Shown: one piece after another, positions 1 through 8,440 of the stretch
How positions within the stretch are numbered: the stretch's first letter is position 1
Layout of the letters: every line of letters begins with the position of its first letter
NCBI GenBank assembly: GCA_017302455.1
Contig: JAFLDO010000001.1
Span: 124,001 to 188,000 of the forward strand
Source: Accumulibacter sp.
Lineage (GTDB): Bacteria > Pseudomonadota > Gammaproteobacteria > Burkholderiales > Rhodocyclaceae
Reading direction: 5' to 3'
Length of the DNA: 64,000 nt
Position numbers and translations under genes: made by a program
The notes under the pieces: generated by a model
What the model saw: only the letters and a program-made list of their open reading frames with translations
The model's database searches: none
Told to the model about the DNA's origin: nothing

Positions 1-408
1 CGAAAAGGCGACCGGGTCGTCGATGCCGGCACTGAAATCGACCCAAGTGAAGCGCAGCAGGAAAGACGGCAACTTGTCCTTCGCCTCCTGGTCCGCGCCC
101 GGCAGGAGGACCGGGATGACGCGGAAGCTGTTCTCCTGGACGCGCCTGCTCAGCGCCGCCCGCATCTCCTCGTTTTCCCAGGAGTTGACGCCGCTCGGGC
201 CGACGAAGACGGCCACGCAGCGGCTCCGGTTGAGCGCCTGCTCGAGACTCTCTTGCCAGGGTTCCCCCGGGATCAGGTGCCAGCGGTCGAGAAACGGACT
301 GAGCTGCGCTTCCTCGACGAGTTTCTCGGCGAGTCGTTCGACCATCGGCTTGTCGGGCGAACGGTGGGAGAGGAATACGTCGTACCCTGTTGCAACAGTG
401 CCTGTCAT
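1..408 (-). CDS. TIR-domain protein, N-terminal part (cut by window edge)
   Basis: Reading leftward from ATG at 408 gives 136 residues with no stop before the window edge, so the gene is partial. It opens with the TIR hallmark YDVFLSHRSPDK (residues 9-20). The later segment GVNSWENEEMRAAL contains a W-x3-E arrangement (W77, E81), where bacterial TIR NADases carry their catalytic glutamate. A GGGGAGA ribosome site sits just upstream. Bacterial TIR proteins commonly cleave NAD+ or make signalling nucleotides in immune systems; whether this one does depends on the missing C-terminal part (often NACHT, WD40 or TPR), so the role is inferred. It is divergent from the secreted-protein gene at 726. 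Confidence 0.8.
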   Translation of the reverse strand, partial: MTGTVATGYDVFLSHRSPDKPMVERLAEKLVEEAQLSPFLDRWHLIPGEPWQESLEQALNRSRCVAVFVGPSGVNSWENEEMRAALSRRVQENSFRVIPVLLPGADQEAKDKLPSFLLRFTWVDFSAGIDDPVAFS

Positions 409-725
409 TTGAGTCTCCCCTGACGATGGCCCGGCCGCCGAAGTCTTACCGGCAAAGGCGATTATCCACCGAATTCGGCACAGAAGAGCGACACGTGTTC
501 CCCGGGGCGCAGTGTTCAGAAAGTCGTGCCTTGGAGTGGAGACGTCGCCGCCACGCAGATATCGGGTCATCGACATGTTGACGGGGCGAGCAGCTGAAGC
601 CGGCGACGGCTCTTGCCGTCGACTATACTTTTCATGTAAGTCCCTTCTGCCATTGCTGTCTAGCGTCTCGCCTGCGCGACTCGCTGAAGAACGGCAGTCG
701 ACTTCCGTTCAGGAGGAGAGCCAGC
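409..725. other. Divergent intergenic region, TIR gene / secreted protein
   Basis: About 320 bases between two diverging genes, so it must hold both promoters. I see a strong AGGAGG ribosome site at 711-716 for the rightward gene and the GGGGAGA site for the TIR gene. I find no convincing gene, repeat or hairpin in it. Confidence 0.4.
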
Positions 726-1973
726 GTGTCGCGCGTTGTCGGAAGTACCGTCGTGGTCGTGTGGACAAGACTGGAGGCCCTGTGGCGTGTCGCGAGCAGG
801 GGGGCTCTTGCTATCGTCGGCGCCACGATCCTGCAGACCGCTGTGGGCCTCTCAGGCGTTGGCGAGGTATCTGCCGGCGACCGCGACGTGCCGCCGCTGA
901 CCACCTATCCAAGTCAGGTCTTCACGACGGAAAAGCCCGGGCAGCTGGGCCTGTATGTCGAAGGTGAGGACTGGCATCTGCTGGCCGACATGCCTGGATT
1001 TGAGCACCAAGAACTCCCGTTTTCAGGGCCGTCGCAGTTCTTCTTCATGGGGAACGACACTTCCGGAACAACGGCCACCGTTTTCGCGGAGCGGATAGAC
1101 GGTGCCAACAGTGAGGAGTCTTGTCGAAGGTATTACGCGCGAGGTGTCCAGGAGGGGCGCGATCGGACGGCGAGCTTTGTTGGTGACAAAGGCAAAGTGG
1201 GCGAGGTGGCCGAAGTCGAAGCGCGCGGAAAGACGCTTCTGATGTACGACTGGTCGATCTCCGAGTTCGGGCCCCAAAAGGTCCAGTTTTGGCGAAGGAC
1301 CATATACTGGTATCCCTACTACCGTGGTTTCTGCTTTGACTTCCATTTCAGCGTCTCCAGCACCGCAGCCCAGGAAGATGTGCTGAAGGTCTTCGACTCG
1401 GTCACGTACGGTCCACGCAGGCCTTCGGCAGACATCGATCGCCTGTTCTACTTTTTTGACCGATTGCGGATTCGCCTCAGTATCCCGATTGATTGGCGGT
1501 ACACGTATCGGCGGCCGCCACCAGGCCCTGCCGGCGGGATCGAGTTGCGCTCCGGTAAGGGGCAGGCCTTCTCGTTCCTGGTGTTCCCCTTGGGGAGGAC
1601 GCGCTCTGCCGCGCTGTCCGATCAGCCTGAAGGCGTGGCAGAGGCGGCGCGACGCTCTTACGAGGAGCGAGGCGCTACCGTGTCGTCGCTGCAGACTCAA
1701 TGCGCTGCGGGTACCTGCGTCTACTACTACGATCTCACCGTTCGCGCGGACGATAGCGCCTATGCCCACGATTTTCGCTACAACGCCGTTCAGTATCACC
1801 GTCAAGGATGGGCGAAGTTCGGCGAAATGGTAATGGGACTTTCGTTGTTGTACGGGGATAGCGGCAAGGACGCTGCAGACCACGTCACCGCGGCATTCAG
1901 TCGAGCGAAGGTCCTCGATCTGGGCGCAGCCCGTCGGCCCGCCGCGCAGGGTGACCGCCCACCGACGGAGTGA
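726..1973 (+). CDS. Secreted or membrane-anchored protein of unknown function, two similar halves
   Basis: A 415-residue protein starting with GTG at 726, set by an AGGAGG ribosome site 9 bases upstream. A hydrophobic stretch at about residues 27-45 looks like a long signal peptide or N-terminal anchor. The mature part appears to be two related modules. The first ends near VLKVFDSVTYG and the second near VTAAFSRAKVLD, each rich in aromatic beta-strand-like segments. I do not recognise a family; the build resembles periplasmic or extracytoplasmic folds with an internal duplication. No neighbour hints at function. Confidence 0.6.
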   Translation: MSRVVGSTVVVVWTRLEALWRVASRGALAIVGATILQTAVGLSGVGEVSAGDRDVPPLTTYPSQVFTTEKPGQLGLYVEGEDWHLLADMPGFEHQELPFSGPSQFFFMGNDTSGTTATVFAERIDGANSEESCRRYYARGVQEGRDRTASFVGDKGKVGEVAEVEARGKTLLMYDWSISEFGPQKVQFWRRTIYWYPYYRGFCFDFHFSVSSTAAQEDVLKVFDSVTYGPRRPSADIDRLFYFFDRLRIRLSIPIDWRYTYRRPPPGPAGGIELRSGKGQAFSFLVFPLGRTRSAALSDQPEGVAEAARRSYEERGATVSSLQTQCAAGTCVYYYDLTVRADDSAYAHDFRYNAVQYHRQGWAKFGEMVMGLSLLYGDSGKDAADHVTAAFSRAKVLDLGAARRPAAQGDRPPTE

Positions 1974-2434
1974 TTGCACGCGGGAGCGGACCGCTGAAGA
2001 CACTGTAGACGGTTCTCCTGGCTTTCTACGAGCGCGGTCCAGAAAGACTGCGCAGACATCCCCGGATTCCACAGGTGCTGTCTGTTTCGCCCGCACAGGG
2101 AGGCCCGTCTGGTTTTTCGCATTCGTCGTCAGATGGAGATCGCCCGTGATCGACTGCCAAGTGGGGCCACTCGACCTCGGCGCGCCTATGCGCGCCTATG
2201 CGCGCCAGCGCACCGGCTGCCTGGGCCGGTTTGCGCAGCCTCATCGCCAACGGTGCCGTGCCGGCTTCAGTCAGTCCTCCCGGGTTTGTGTCTGCAAGTC
2301 AGCCCGGTTCCGTCCGCGCAGTAGCGATGGCCCGATCCACCCACGCCGAAGATTGCTGCCGGAAGCTGATCAAATCCGGGGGATTGCCCGCCTTGACGTG
2401 GGTGGTTCCGGTAAGCCACGACGAAGACATCATC
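1974..2434. other. Intergenic region with a short tandem repeat
   Basis: About 460 bases upstream of the collagen-like gene. Reading frames here have no recognisable protein content. It contains two exact copies plus a partial third copy of a 10-base unit (CGCGCCTATG) at 2181-2206. No clear promoter was identified. Confidence 0.4.
2181..2206. repeat. 10-bp tandem repeat (2.6 copies)
   Basis: Unit CGCGCCTATG occurs twice in direct succession followed by CGCGCC. It lies in non-coding DNA upstream of the collagen-like gene and probably reflects slippage. Confidence 0.7.
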
Positions 2435-2800
2435 ATGAACTATCTGAACCATTCGAAGCTGATTGCCCCAACACTGACGACGCTCGCTTTAAGCGCCTGC
2501 TTCACACTGCCTGCGGGCCTGGCCGGGCCGCAGGGCGCGACTGGGTACACCGGGGCAACCGGCAATACCGGCGCGACCGGCGACACCGGAGGCGGTGGCG
2601 ACACCGGTGCCACCGGCAGTACCAGAGCAACGGGTGATACGGGGCCGCCGGCAGCGCCGGGGCACGGGGCAACTACAGACGGCGCGATCGACAGGAAGGA
2701 CGATGGCCAGAGAATCAGAGGGTTCCGCAGATCGCCGGCCCGGGGCTGGCGATTGATTCGACTGCGCTTGCCCAGGGTTGATTCCTGGAGTAGATCATGA
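2435..2800 (+). CDS. Short collagen-like (Gly-x-Thr) lipoprotein, probably decayed
   Basis: From ATG at 2435 the protein begins with a signal sequence ending in a lipobox-like LALSAC, then a run of collagen-type triplets (GPQGATGYTGATGNTGATG and on) to about residue 70. After roughly residue 75 the Gly-x-y pattern stops and the remaining 45 residues are Arg-rich and look out of frame, suggesting a frameshift or truncation of a longer collagen-like surface protein. The upstream in-frame extension to 2198 has no coding character. Collagen-like bacterial proteins form triple helices at the cell surface; whether this short form is made is uncertain. Confidence 0.5.
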   Translation: MNYLNHSKLIAPTLTTLALSACFTLPAGLAGPQGATGYTGATGNTGATGDTGGGGDTGATGSTRATGDTGPPAAPGHGATTDGAIDRKDDGQRIRGFRRSPARGWRLIRLRLPRVDSWSRS

Positions 2801-3170
2801 GCCATCCCCCACCAACGTTCGAGGCGCAGATGCTCCCACGGCCTTGTCGCCTTTCCCTTCGCAGTGGCCTGCTGGCCTTGGTCATCGCCTTGCCATGCGC
2901 TCCGCTGCTGGCCGGGACGGCGGGCGACGTAACGCGAGCCAACACCACCAGCGCCCCGCAAGAACAGCTTACCTGGATGAGCGGGGGCATCGGCGACCAG
3001 GCGCTCGAAGACATGCGCCAGCTTGCGGCAGCCTACAACGTTCGTGGCGAAGGCCAGTTGAGTCGTAGACAGCATCCGTCTTCACTCTGCTCGACAACGA
3101 CCAGCTGCTCGTTCGCGTAACGGCGCCGGCATCCGTGGCTGACCAAGGGACGCCGTGGCGCCTGCACGGC
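2797..3170 (+). pseudogene. Remnant of an exported protein, frameshifted
   Basis: ATG at 2797 opens a protein with a signal peptide (hydrophobic core LLALVIALPCAPLLA) followed by the sensible segment LTWMSGGIGDQALEDM and AAAYNVR. After about residue 82 the frame turns to nonsense and stops at 3120. Another frame of the same strand from about 3080 to 3165 reads VFTLLDNDQLLVRVTAPAS, which looks like the continuation of a beta-rich exported protein. I read this as one gene broken by one or more frameshifts. It overlaps the end of the collagen-like reading frame by 4 bases, so the two were probably an operon. Confidence 0.45.
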
Positions 3171-3331
3171 CGTCAGGGTTTGTGGTGGGCCGTTCTTCGT
3201 CGTTCCTGGGCGGATTCCACAGTAGAATCCTGGTGTTTCGCAAGGGCCATGGCCGGCTGGCCGCCGACCCCACACTTGACGCTGTACTCACGGAAGGACG
3301 CCGATCGATTTCGGCGAACCCATTCTCGACC

Positions 3332-5056
3332 ATGGTTCATTTTGACGTTCACTTGTGGCAGCGCTTTCGGGCGATGGCGGTACCCTACTGGTTCGGCGAG
3401 GAAAAATGGATCGCCAGAGGGCTGCTCGCCTTGCTGGTCATGTTGTTGCTGGGGCAGACCGGATTCGACGTCCTCTTCAATCAGTTGACCGGAGAATTCA
3501 CCTCTGCACTGGCGGCAAGAGATGCCGAGAGGTTCTGGAGCGCGATCAAGAAGTGCCTCGCCATCCTGGTTGTTGCCGTGCCGATCTATGCCTTCTACTA
3601 CTACGTACGTGACAAGCTCGGTCTCCACTGGCGGCGCTGGTTGACGCGGCGTCTTCTCGGTAGCTATTTCAGCAATCGGGCGTACTACCGACTGAACGCA
3701 AGTGCCGAGATCGACAACCCGGATCAGCGGATCGCCGAAGATATCAGAACCTTCACCGAGCAGTCCCTGCACTTTCTGTTGGTAACAGCGGGTGCATTGC
3801 TGCAGCTTGTCGCGTTCTGCGGCGTTCTCTGGTCCATTTCCCGGGAAATGGTCGGCTTTCTGGTCGTTTATGCGATTTTCGGCACGGCGGTAACGCTACT
3901 GGTGTTCGGCCAGGTGCTGATTGGCCTCAACTTCTATCAGCTCAAACGCGAAGCCGACTTCCGCTTCAGCCTGGTACGGATTCGCGAGAATGCCGAGGCC
4001 ATAGCCTTCTATCGCGGCGAGACACAGGAGTTGCGACAGGTCGGTCGGCATTTCGACGAGGTATTCAGGAACTTCGGCAGACTTATCAGGGCGCAATTGA
4101 ATCTGAACCTTTTCCAGTATGCTTACCGATTCGTCACCATCATCCTGCCCAGCGCGATCATTGCCGGGCGGGTGATTTCGGGGGAGCTCGAGGTTGGCCG
4201 GGCGATCCAGGCAACCGGCGCCTTTGCGGCGATCCTGACGGCGCTGACGGTGATTGTCGACAACTTCGAAGAGTTCAGCAAGTTTGCCGCCGGGATCGAT
4301 CGTCTGCATGGCTTCGCGGGCTTCGTCACCGGCAAGGAGACCGATCGGTCGGGCGCAGAGGATGGCATTGCCGTCGTCCAGGATTCGCGCTTGGCCATTG
4401 AAAGCCTTACCCTCGAAACCCCAAACCATGCGCGAACGCTGATCAAGGATCTTTCGCTGACGATCGATCCGGGCCAGGGCGTGTTGATCGTCGGCGCCAG
4501 CGGTTGCGGAAAGAGTTCATTGCTGCGCGCGATCGCCGGTCTGTGGCGCTCGGGCAGTGGCCGCATCATTCAGCCAGAGGCCAGCGAAATGCTGTTCCTG
4601 CCGCAAAGACCCTACATGCTGCTGGGTACCCTGCGCAGCCAGTTGCTGTATCCGCTACCGGAGCAGGCGATAGCTGACGCGGAACTGCTGCGCGTGCTGG
4701 AGAAGGTCAACCTCCCTGACCTTGCCGCCCGCTTCAATGGCCTGGATGCCGAACTGGATTGGGCCAAGGTATTGTCGGTCGGTGAACAGCAACGCGTCGC
4801 CTTGGCCCGAGTGCTGCTTTCCGCACCCCGTTACGCCATTCTCGACGAAGCGACCAGCGCCCTCGATATCACCAACGAAGACAGCGTCTATCGTCAGTTG
4901 GCGGCCAGCGAAACGACCATGATCAGCGTCGGCCATCGTCCCGCGATCCTTAAGTATCATCAGCACGTCCTGGAGCTGACAGGCGATGGCGGATGGCAGT
5001 TGTATGCGGCGAGCGATTACTGCTTTGACCGGGAAGCGCCCGCCAAGGCGACCTGA
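3332..5056 (+). CDS. ABC transporter, fused membrane and ATPase domains (BacA/SbmA-YddA / ABCD type)
   Basis: A 574-residue half transporter. The N-terminal ~330 residues carry several transmembrane helices of the SbmA/BacA-like ABC membrane family. The ATPase follows, with Walker A GASGCGKSS at about 388, signature LSVGEQQR at about 481 and Walker B YAILDEATSALD at about 500; LSVGEQQR in place of LSGGQ is usual in this family. Relatives (YddA, BacA/BclA, eukaryotic ABCD) move peptides, very long acyl chains or cobalamin. The substrate here is unknown. The start at 3332 is chosen because the upstream extension to 3155 has no membrane-protein character. Confidence 0.85.
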   Translation: MVHFDVHLWQRFRAMAVPYWFGEEKWIARGLLALLVMLLLGQTGFDVLFNQLTGEFTSALAARDAERFWSAIKKCLAILVVAVPIYAFYYYVRDKLGLHWRRWLTRRLLGSYFSNRAYYRLNASAEIDNPDQRIAEDIRTFTEQSLHFLLVTAGALLQLVAFCGVLWSISREMVGFLVVYAIFGTAVTLLVFGQVLIGLNFYQLKREADFRFSLVRIRENAEAIAFYRGETQELRQVGRHFDEVFRNFGRLIRAQLNLNLFQYAYRFVTIILPSAIIAGRVISGELEVGRAIQATGAFAAILTALTVIVDNFEEFSKFAAGIDRLHGFAGFVTGKETDRSGAEDGIAVVQDSRLAIESLTLETPNHARTLIKDLSLTIDPGQGVLIVGASGCGKSSLLRAIAGLWRSGSGRIIQPEASEMLFLPQRPYMLLGTLRSQLLYPLPEQAIADAELLRVLEKVNLPDLAARFNGLDAELDWAKVLSVGEQQRVALARVLLSAPRYAILDEATSALDITNEDSVYRQLAASETTMISVGHRPAILKYHQHVLELTGDGGWQLYAASDYCFDREAPAKAT

Positions 5057-5480
5057 CGCTTCCCGCGCGGATCGGCCGTTCCAGGTGTGTTCGGGGTAGG
5101 ACCCGAAGGAACAGCGACGGGCGCCACAGGCTGATCGGCGGCTGCCACCAGATTGCCGCCCTCGTCGGCTTGCTCGCGCATGGTCCTGAACTGGCGCGAG
5201 CACCCCGTCCGGATCGCGCGAAGATGCGGCGGACGCGACGGCGAGCTGTCGGTGGCGTACTCGAGCAACGGCACCTTGGCACAGCTCGATCCGCTTGCAC
5301 GACAGATTTCCGGAACCTGACCACTGCCCCCGGCTGGCGGCAAGAGTGCATGCGCGGTGCATAGTGGCCACCTCGGCGTCATCGACTGAAACCGGTCTGG
5401 TGGGCGAACGCATGCAGCACCGGCCACTTTGCCTCGGCCTTGCAACACGTTCAGCTGTGGCAGCGCGGCGGTCGACCCGC
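5057..5480. other. Intergenic region between convergent genes, no gene seen
   Basis: About 420 bases between the ABC transporter and the end of the LysR gene. Open frames on both strands are Arg/Pro/Ser-rich and resemble nothing. I see no clear terminator hairpin. It may be eroded coding sequence. Confidence 0.4.
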
Positions 5481-6401
5481 TCAATCAGGTCGCTCCCACG
5501 GCGGCACGGGGAGAAACAGCGCTTCCAGTTCGTCGAGAACGACGCGGACCTTCGCCAGGCGGACCCGGCTCGGGGTGTAGCAGGCGTAGACATGGCGCCC
5601 GAAGCTGCTCAGCGGCTCGTAGTCGTCAAGCACCGCGTGCAGTCTCCCGTCGGCCAGGTACGAACGGCAGAGATAGGTCGGCAGGATCGCCATTCCGTGA
5701 CCAGCGAGGAGCGCGTCCAGAATGCAGTCGACGTTGTTGATCCGAAACCTGCTGCTGACCGGGACGGCGGTTTCCTCTCCTTGGCGATCGAGCAGCCGCC
5801 ACCTCCCGTTGCCGTAGGGATGCGGGAAGTCGAAACACTGGTGACTGGACAGTTCAGCGGGTGTTGCCGGGCGACCGTGCGTGTCGAGGTAGGCGGGTGC
5901 GGCGCAGATCAGGCGCTTGACGAGGGTCAGGGGGCGCGCCACCGCATCTTCTGGCGGTGTTTTGGTCAGGCGCAAGGCAAGGTCGATCCGGTCATCGATC
6001 AGGTCGACCAGGTCGTCGCTCAACAGCAGTTCACACTCGAGCTGTGGATAACGTTCGGCCAGACGCGGCAGCAGCGGCGCAATATACAATCGTCCGAAAG
6101 TCAGCGAGGCGCTGATGCGCAGGACGCCGCATGGCACCTCGGTACTGATCCGGACCGCCAGATCGGCACCGTCGACGACTGCCAGCGCGCGCAGGGCGTG
6201 CTGGTAGAAGATTTCGCCCGCGGGTGTCAGGCGGAGCTTGCGCGTGGTCCTCTCGAAGAGCCGGACGCCAAAAGCTTTTTCGAGTTCGCCGACCTGCTTG
6301 CTGATCTGTGCCCGCGTACAGTCGAGACGGCGCGCCGCAGCAGCCATGCTGCCGATTTCGACAACCCGGACAAAGCTTGTCCAGCTGCTCAACCAAGCCA
6401 T
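5481..6401 (-). CDS. LysR-family transcriptional regulator
   Basis: A 306-residue LTTR of normal length. The N-terminal winged helix-turn-helix covers about residues 1-60 (SMAAAARRLDCTRAQISKQV, then FGVRLFERTTRKLRLTPAG). The rest is the periplasmic-binding-protein-like effector domain. It is divergent from the MFS transporter at 6525 with 123 bases between, the classic arrangement in which an LTTR controls its neighbour and itself. A GTCAA-N7-TTGAC dyad lies just upstream of its start codon. The effector ligand cannot be read from sequence. Confidence 0.92.
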   Translation of the reverse strand: MAWLSSWTSFVRVVEIGSMAAAARRLDCTRAQISKQVGELEKAFGVRLFERTTRKLRLTPAGEIFYQHALRALAVVDGADLAVRISTEVPCGVLRISASLTFGRLYIAPLLPRLAERYPQLECELLLSDDLVDLIDDRIDLALRLTKTPPEDAVARPLTLVKRLICAAPAYLDTHGRPATPAELSSHQCFDFPHPYGNGRWRLLDRQGEETAVPVSSRFRINNVDCILDALLAGHGMAILPTYLCRSYLADGRLHAVLDDYEPLSSFGRHVYACYTPSRVRLAKVRVVLDELEALFLPVPPWERPD

Positions 6402-6403
6402 TT

Positions 6404-6420
6404 GTCAATCATTCGTTGAC
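6404..6420. promoter_or_regulatory. Candidate LysR operator (GTCAA-N7-TTGAC)
   Basis: A perfect 5-base inverted repeat with 7-base spacer, ending 3 bases before the LysR start codon in the LysR/MFS divergent region. Position and symmetry fit an autoregulatory LTTR site; the match is short, so this is tentative. Confidence 0.4.
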
Positions 6421-6524
6421 GTCAAAGCCCGATTCTACTGCTATTCGTCGTCCCGGCTTCGACCTATAGTTCGCCCGAATCAGAGCCAATTCCGGCCTGG
6501 TCAATTCCTCTACAGGCACCTCCC

Positions 6525-7745
6525 ATGCTGCGTTCGCTCAACCGCCCCGGCGTCATGGCCATCACCCTGGCTGCGGCCGGCATCCTGATGGTGACGATGG
6601 GAACGCGCCAGTCCTTCGGCCTGCTCATCGCGCCGATCAACGACACCAGCGGACTGGGGATTGCCACCATCAGCCTGGCTCTCGCCATTGGCCAGTTCGC
6701 CTGGGGTGCGGTTCAGCCGGTGGCCGGCGCGCTGGCTGACCGCTTCGGGCCGCGCACCGTACTCACCGGCGGCATCATCACACTGGCGGCGGGTTGCGCG
6801 ATCACCCCATATGCCACTTCCGGATTTGGCCTGGTGGTGTCGCTCGGCCTCCTGGCGGCGATCGGTGCAGGTGCCGGGAGTTTTTCCGTGCTGATCGGCG
6901 CCGCCGCGCAGCGCCTGCCACTGGAAGCGCGCGGCGCGGCGTCGGGAGTGATCAATGCCGGCGGTTCCTTTGGGCAGTTCGTCTTTGCGCCGATTCTCCA
7001 GAAGGCGATCCAGGCGCTCGGCTGGATGGGCGCGATGTGGGTTCTGGCGGCGATGACCCTGGCGGCGCTGCCACTGGTGCGGCGGGTCGCCAGCCCGTTA
7101 GCGGTGACGCCAGCCCCTGCTGGCGAGCAGGCGGACAAGGGGTTGCCGGCGGCCTTGCGCGAGGCGTTCGGCGACCGCAGCTACCTGTTGCTGCATGCCG
7201 GCTTCTTCACCTGCGGCTTTCACATCGCGTTCCTGGTCACCCACCTGCCGGGCGAGGTCAATCTGTGCGGACTACCTCCCGAGGTCGCCAGTTGGTCGCT
7301 GGCGATCATCGGACTGGCCAACATCCTCGGCAGTCTCTACGCGGGTGCCTGCATCTCCCGCTATCGCAGCAAGTACGTGCTGGCGCTCATGTATGGCTCG
7401 CGCGCCCTGCTCGTAGCCGTCTATCTGATGGCGCCGCGTACGGCGCTGACTTTCTATGTCTTCGCCGCTGGCCTCGGTTTCACCTGGCTGGCGACCGTCC
7501 CACCGACGGCAGCCATCGTCGGCAAGTTGTTCGGGGTTCGCTACCTGGCCACGCTGTTCGGCATGACCCTGCTGTCGCACCAGATCGGTGGCTTCCTCGG
7601 CGCCTGGCTGGGCGGGCTGGTCATCGTCCGTTTCGGCGACTTCGGCTGGATGTGGTACGCCGACATGGCGCTGGCCGTCGCCGCCGCGCTGGTCAACCTG
7701 CCGATCCGCGAAGCACCCGTGACCAGGGCCCTTGCACCAGCCTGA
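6525..7745 (+). CDS. MFS transporter
   Basis: A 406-residue protein with about 12 hydrophobic helices. It has the MFS loop 2-3 signature form (ALADRFGPRTVLTGG) and a Gly/Ala-rich second half. It resembles the oxalate/formate or monocarboxylate-like antiporter branch rather than drug exporters, but the substrate is not determined. It is divergent from the LysR gene, which probably regulates it, and is followed 46 bases later by the hotdog thioesterase gene on the same strand. That spacing suggests co-transcription and perhaps an acid or acyl-type substrate. Confidence 0.85.
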   Translation: MLRSLNRPGVMAITLAAAGILMVTMGTRQSFGLLIAPINDTSGLGIATISLALAIGQFAWGAVQPVAGALADRFGPRTVLTGGIITLAAGCAITPYATSGFGLVVSLGLLAAIGAGAGSFSVLIGAAAQRLPLEARGAASGVINAGGSFGQFVFAPILQKAIQALGWMGAMWVLAAMTLAALPLVRRVASPLAVTPAPAGEQADKGLPAALREAFGDRSYLLLHAGFFTCGFHIAFLVTHLPGEVNLCGLPPEVASWSLAIIGLANILGSLYAGACISRYRSKYVLALMYGSRALLVAVYLMAPRTALTFYVFAAGLGFTWLATVPPTAAIVGKLFGVRYLATLFGMTLLSHQIGGFLGAWLGGLVIVRFGDFGWMWYADMALAVAAALVNLPIREAPVTRALAPA

Positions 7746-7791
7746 CAGGGGCTTCGAGAAGCGTCTTCTTTCCAACTCGGGATCGCCGACC

Positions 7792-8232
7792 ATGAGCAAA
7801 CTGCGCAACGAGATCACCATCGAACGTCTCAACCAGCAAGGCATCGAGTACCTGCCCGGCTACCTCGGCATCGTCATCCTGTCGCTGGAACCGAACACGC
7901 TCAGCAGCCGGATGCCGATCCACAAGCTGCACGTGGCCCCCAACGAATTCCTGCACGCGGCCAGCGTCGTTGCGCTTGCCGATACGAGCTGCGGATACGC
8001 AACCATCGCGCACCTGCCGGAAGGCGCACAGTCCTTCACGACGATCGAACTGAAAAGCAACCATCTCGGCACCGTCAGGGAGGGTAGCGTCGCTTGCACG
8101 GCGACCGCCCAACATCTCGGACGCAACACGCAGGTCTGGGATGCGGTGGTGACCGACGAGGCGAGCGGACGCAAGCTGGCCCTGTTTCGCTGCACGCAGA
8201 TGATCCTCTGGCCCAAGGCCGAACACCGATAG
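7792..8232 (+). CDS. PaaI-type hotdog-fold thioesterase
   Basis: 146 residues, the usual single-domain length. The hotdog core reads NEFLHAASVVALADTSCGYA, matching the PaaI/YbgC pattern in which a helix carrying LAD packs against the acyl-CoA site, followed by strands IELKSNHLGTVREG. The family hydrolyses acyl- or aryl-CoA thioesters in the cytoplasm. The ATG at 7792 is preferred over the upstream frame start because the family alignment begins there. Probably co-transcribed with the MFS gene. Confidence 0.85.
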   Translation: MSKLRNEITIERLNQQGIEYLPGYLGIVILSLEPNTLSSRMPIHKLHVAPNEFLHAASVVALADTSCGYATIAHLPEGAQSFTTIELKSNHLGTVREGSVACTATAQHLGRNTQVWDAVVTDEASGRKLALFRCTQMILWPKAEHR

Positions 8233-8440
8233 CCCCAGCGACCCCGCTAAGCTGCCGGCACCTGCCGGCACCTGGCGGCGGGCCGACTCACCTCGATATG
8301 ATGCTTCGTCGGGTGAGCAACAGCGCACCGGCTGTTGCATCGAATCTGTTCCGCTTGCGTCAGCAGCGTCGAGCCCGCTCAGTAGAGCGCGTGGTAGATG
8401 CCCGGGGAATAGTTGTCGGTAGGGCCATCCGCCGTCGCAT

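Noticed and set aside
5017-5484. 155-residue minus-strand frame after the LysR gene
   Set aside because: Ser/Arg/Pro-rich, overlaps the end of the ABC transporter, no recognisable segment.
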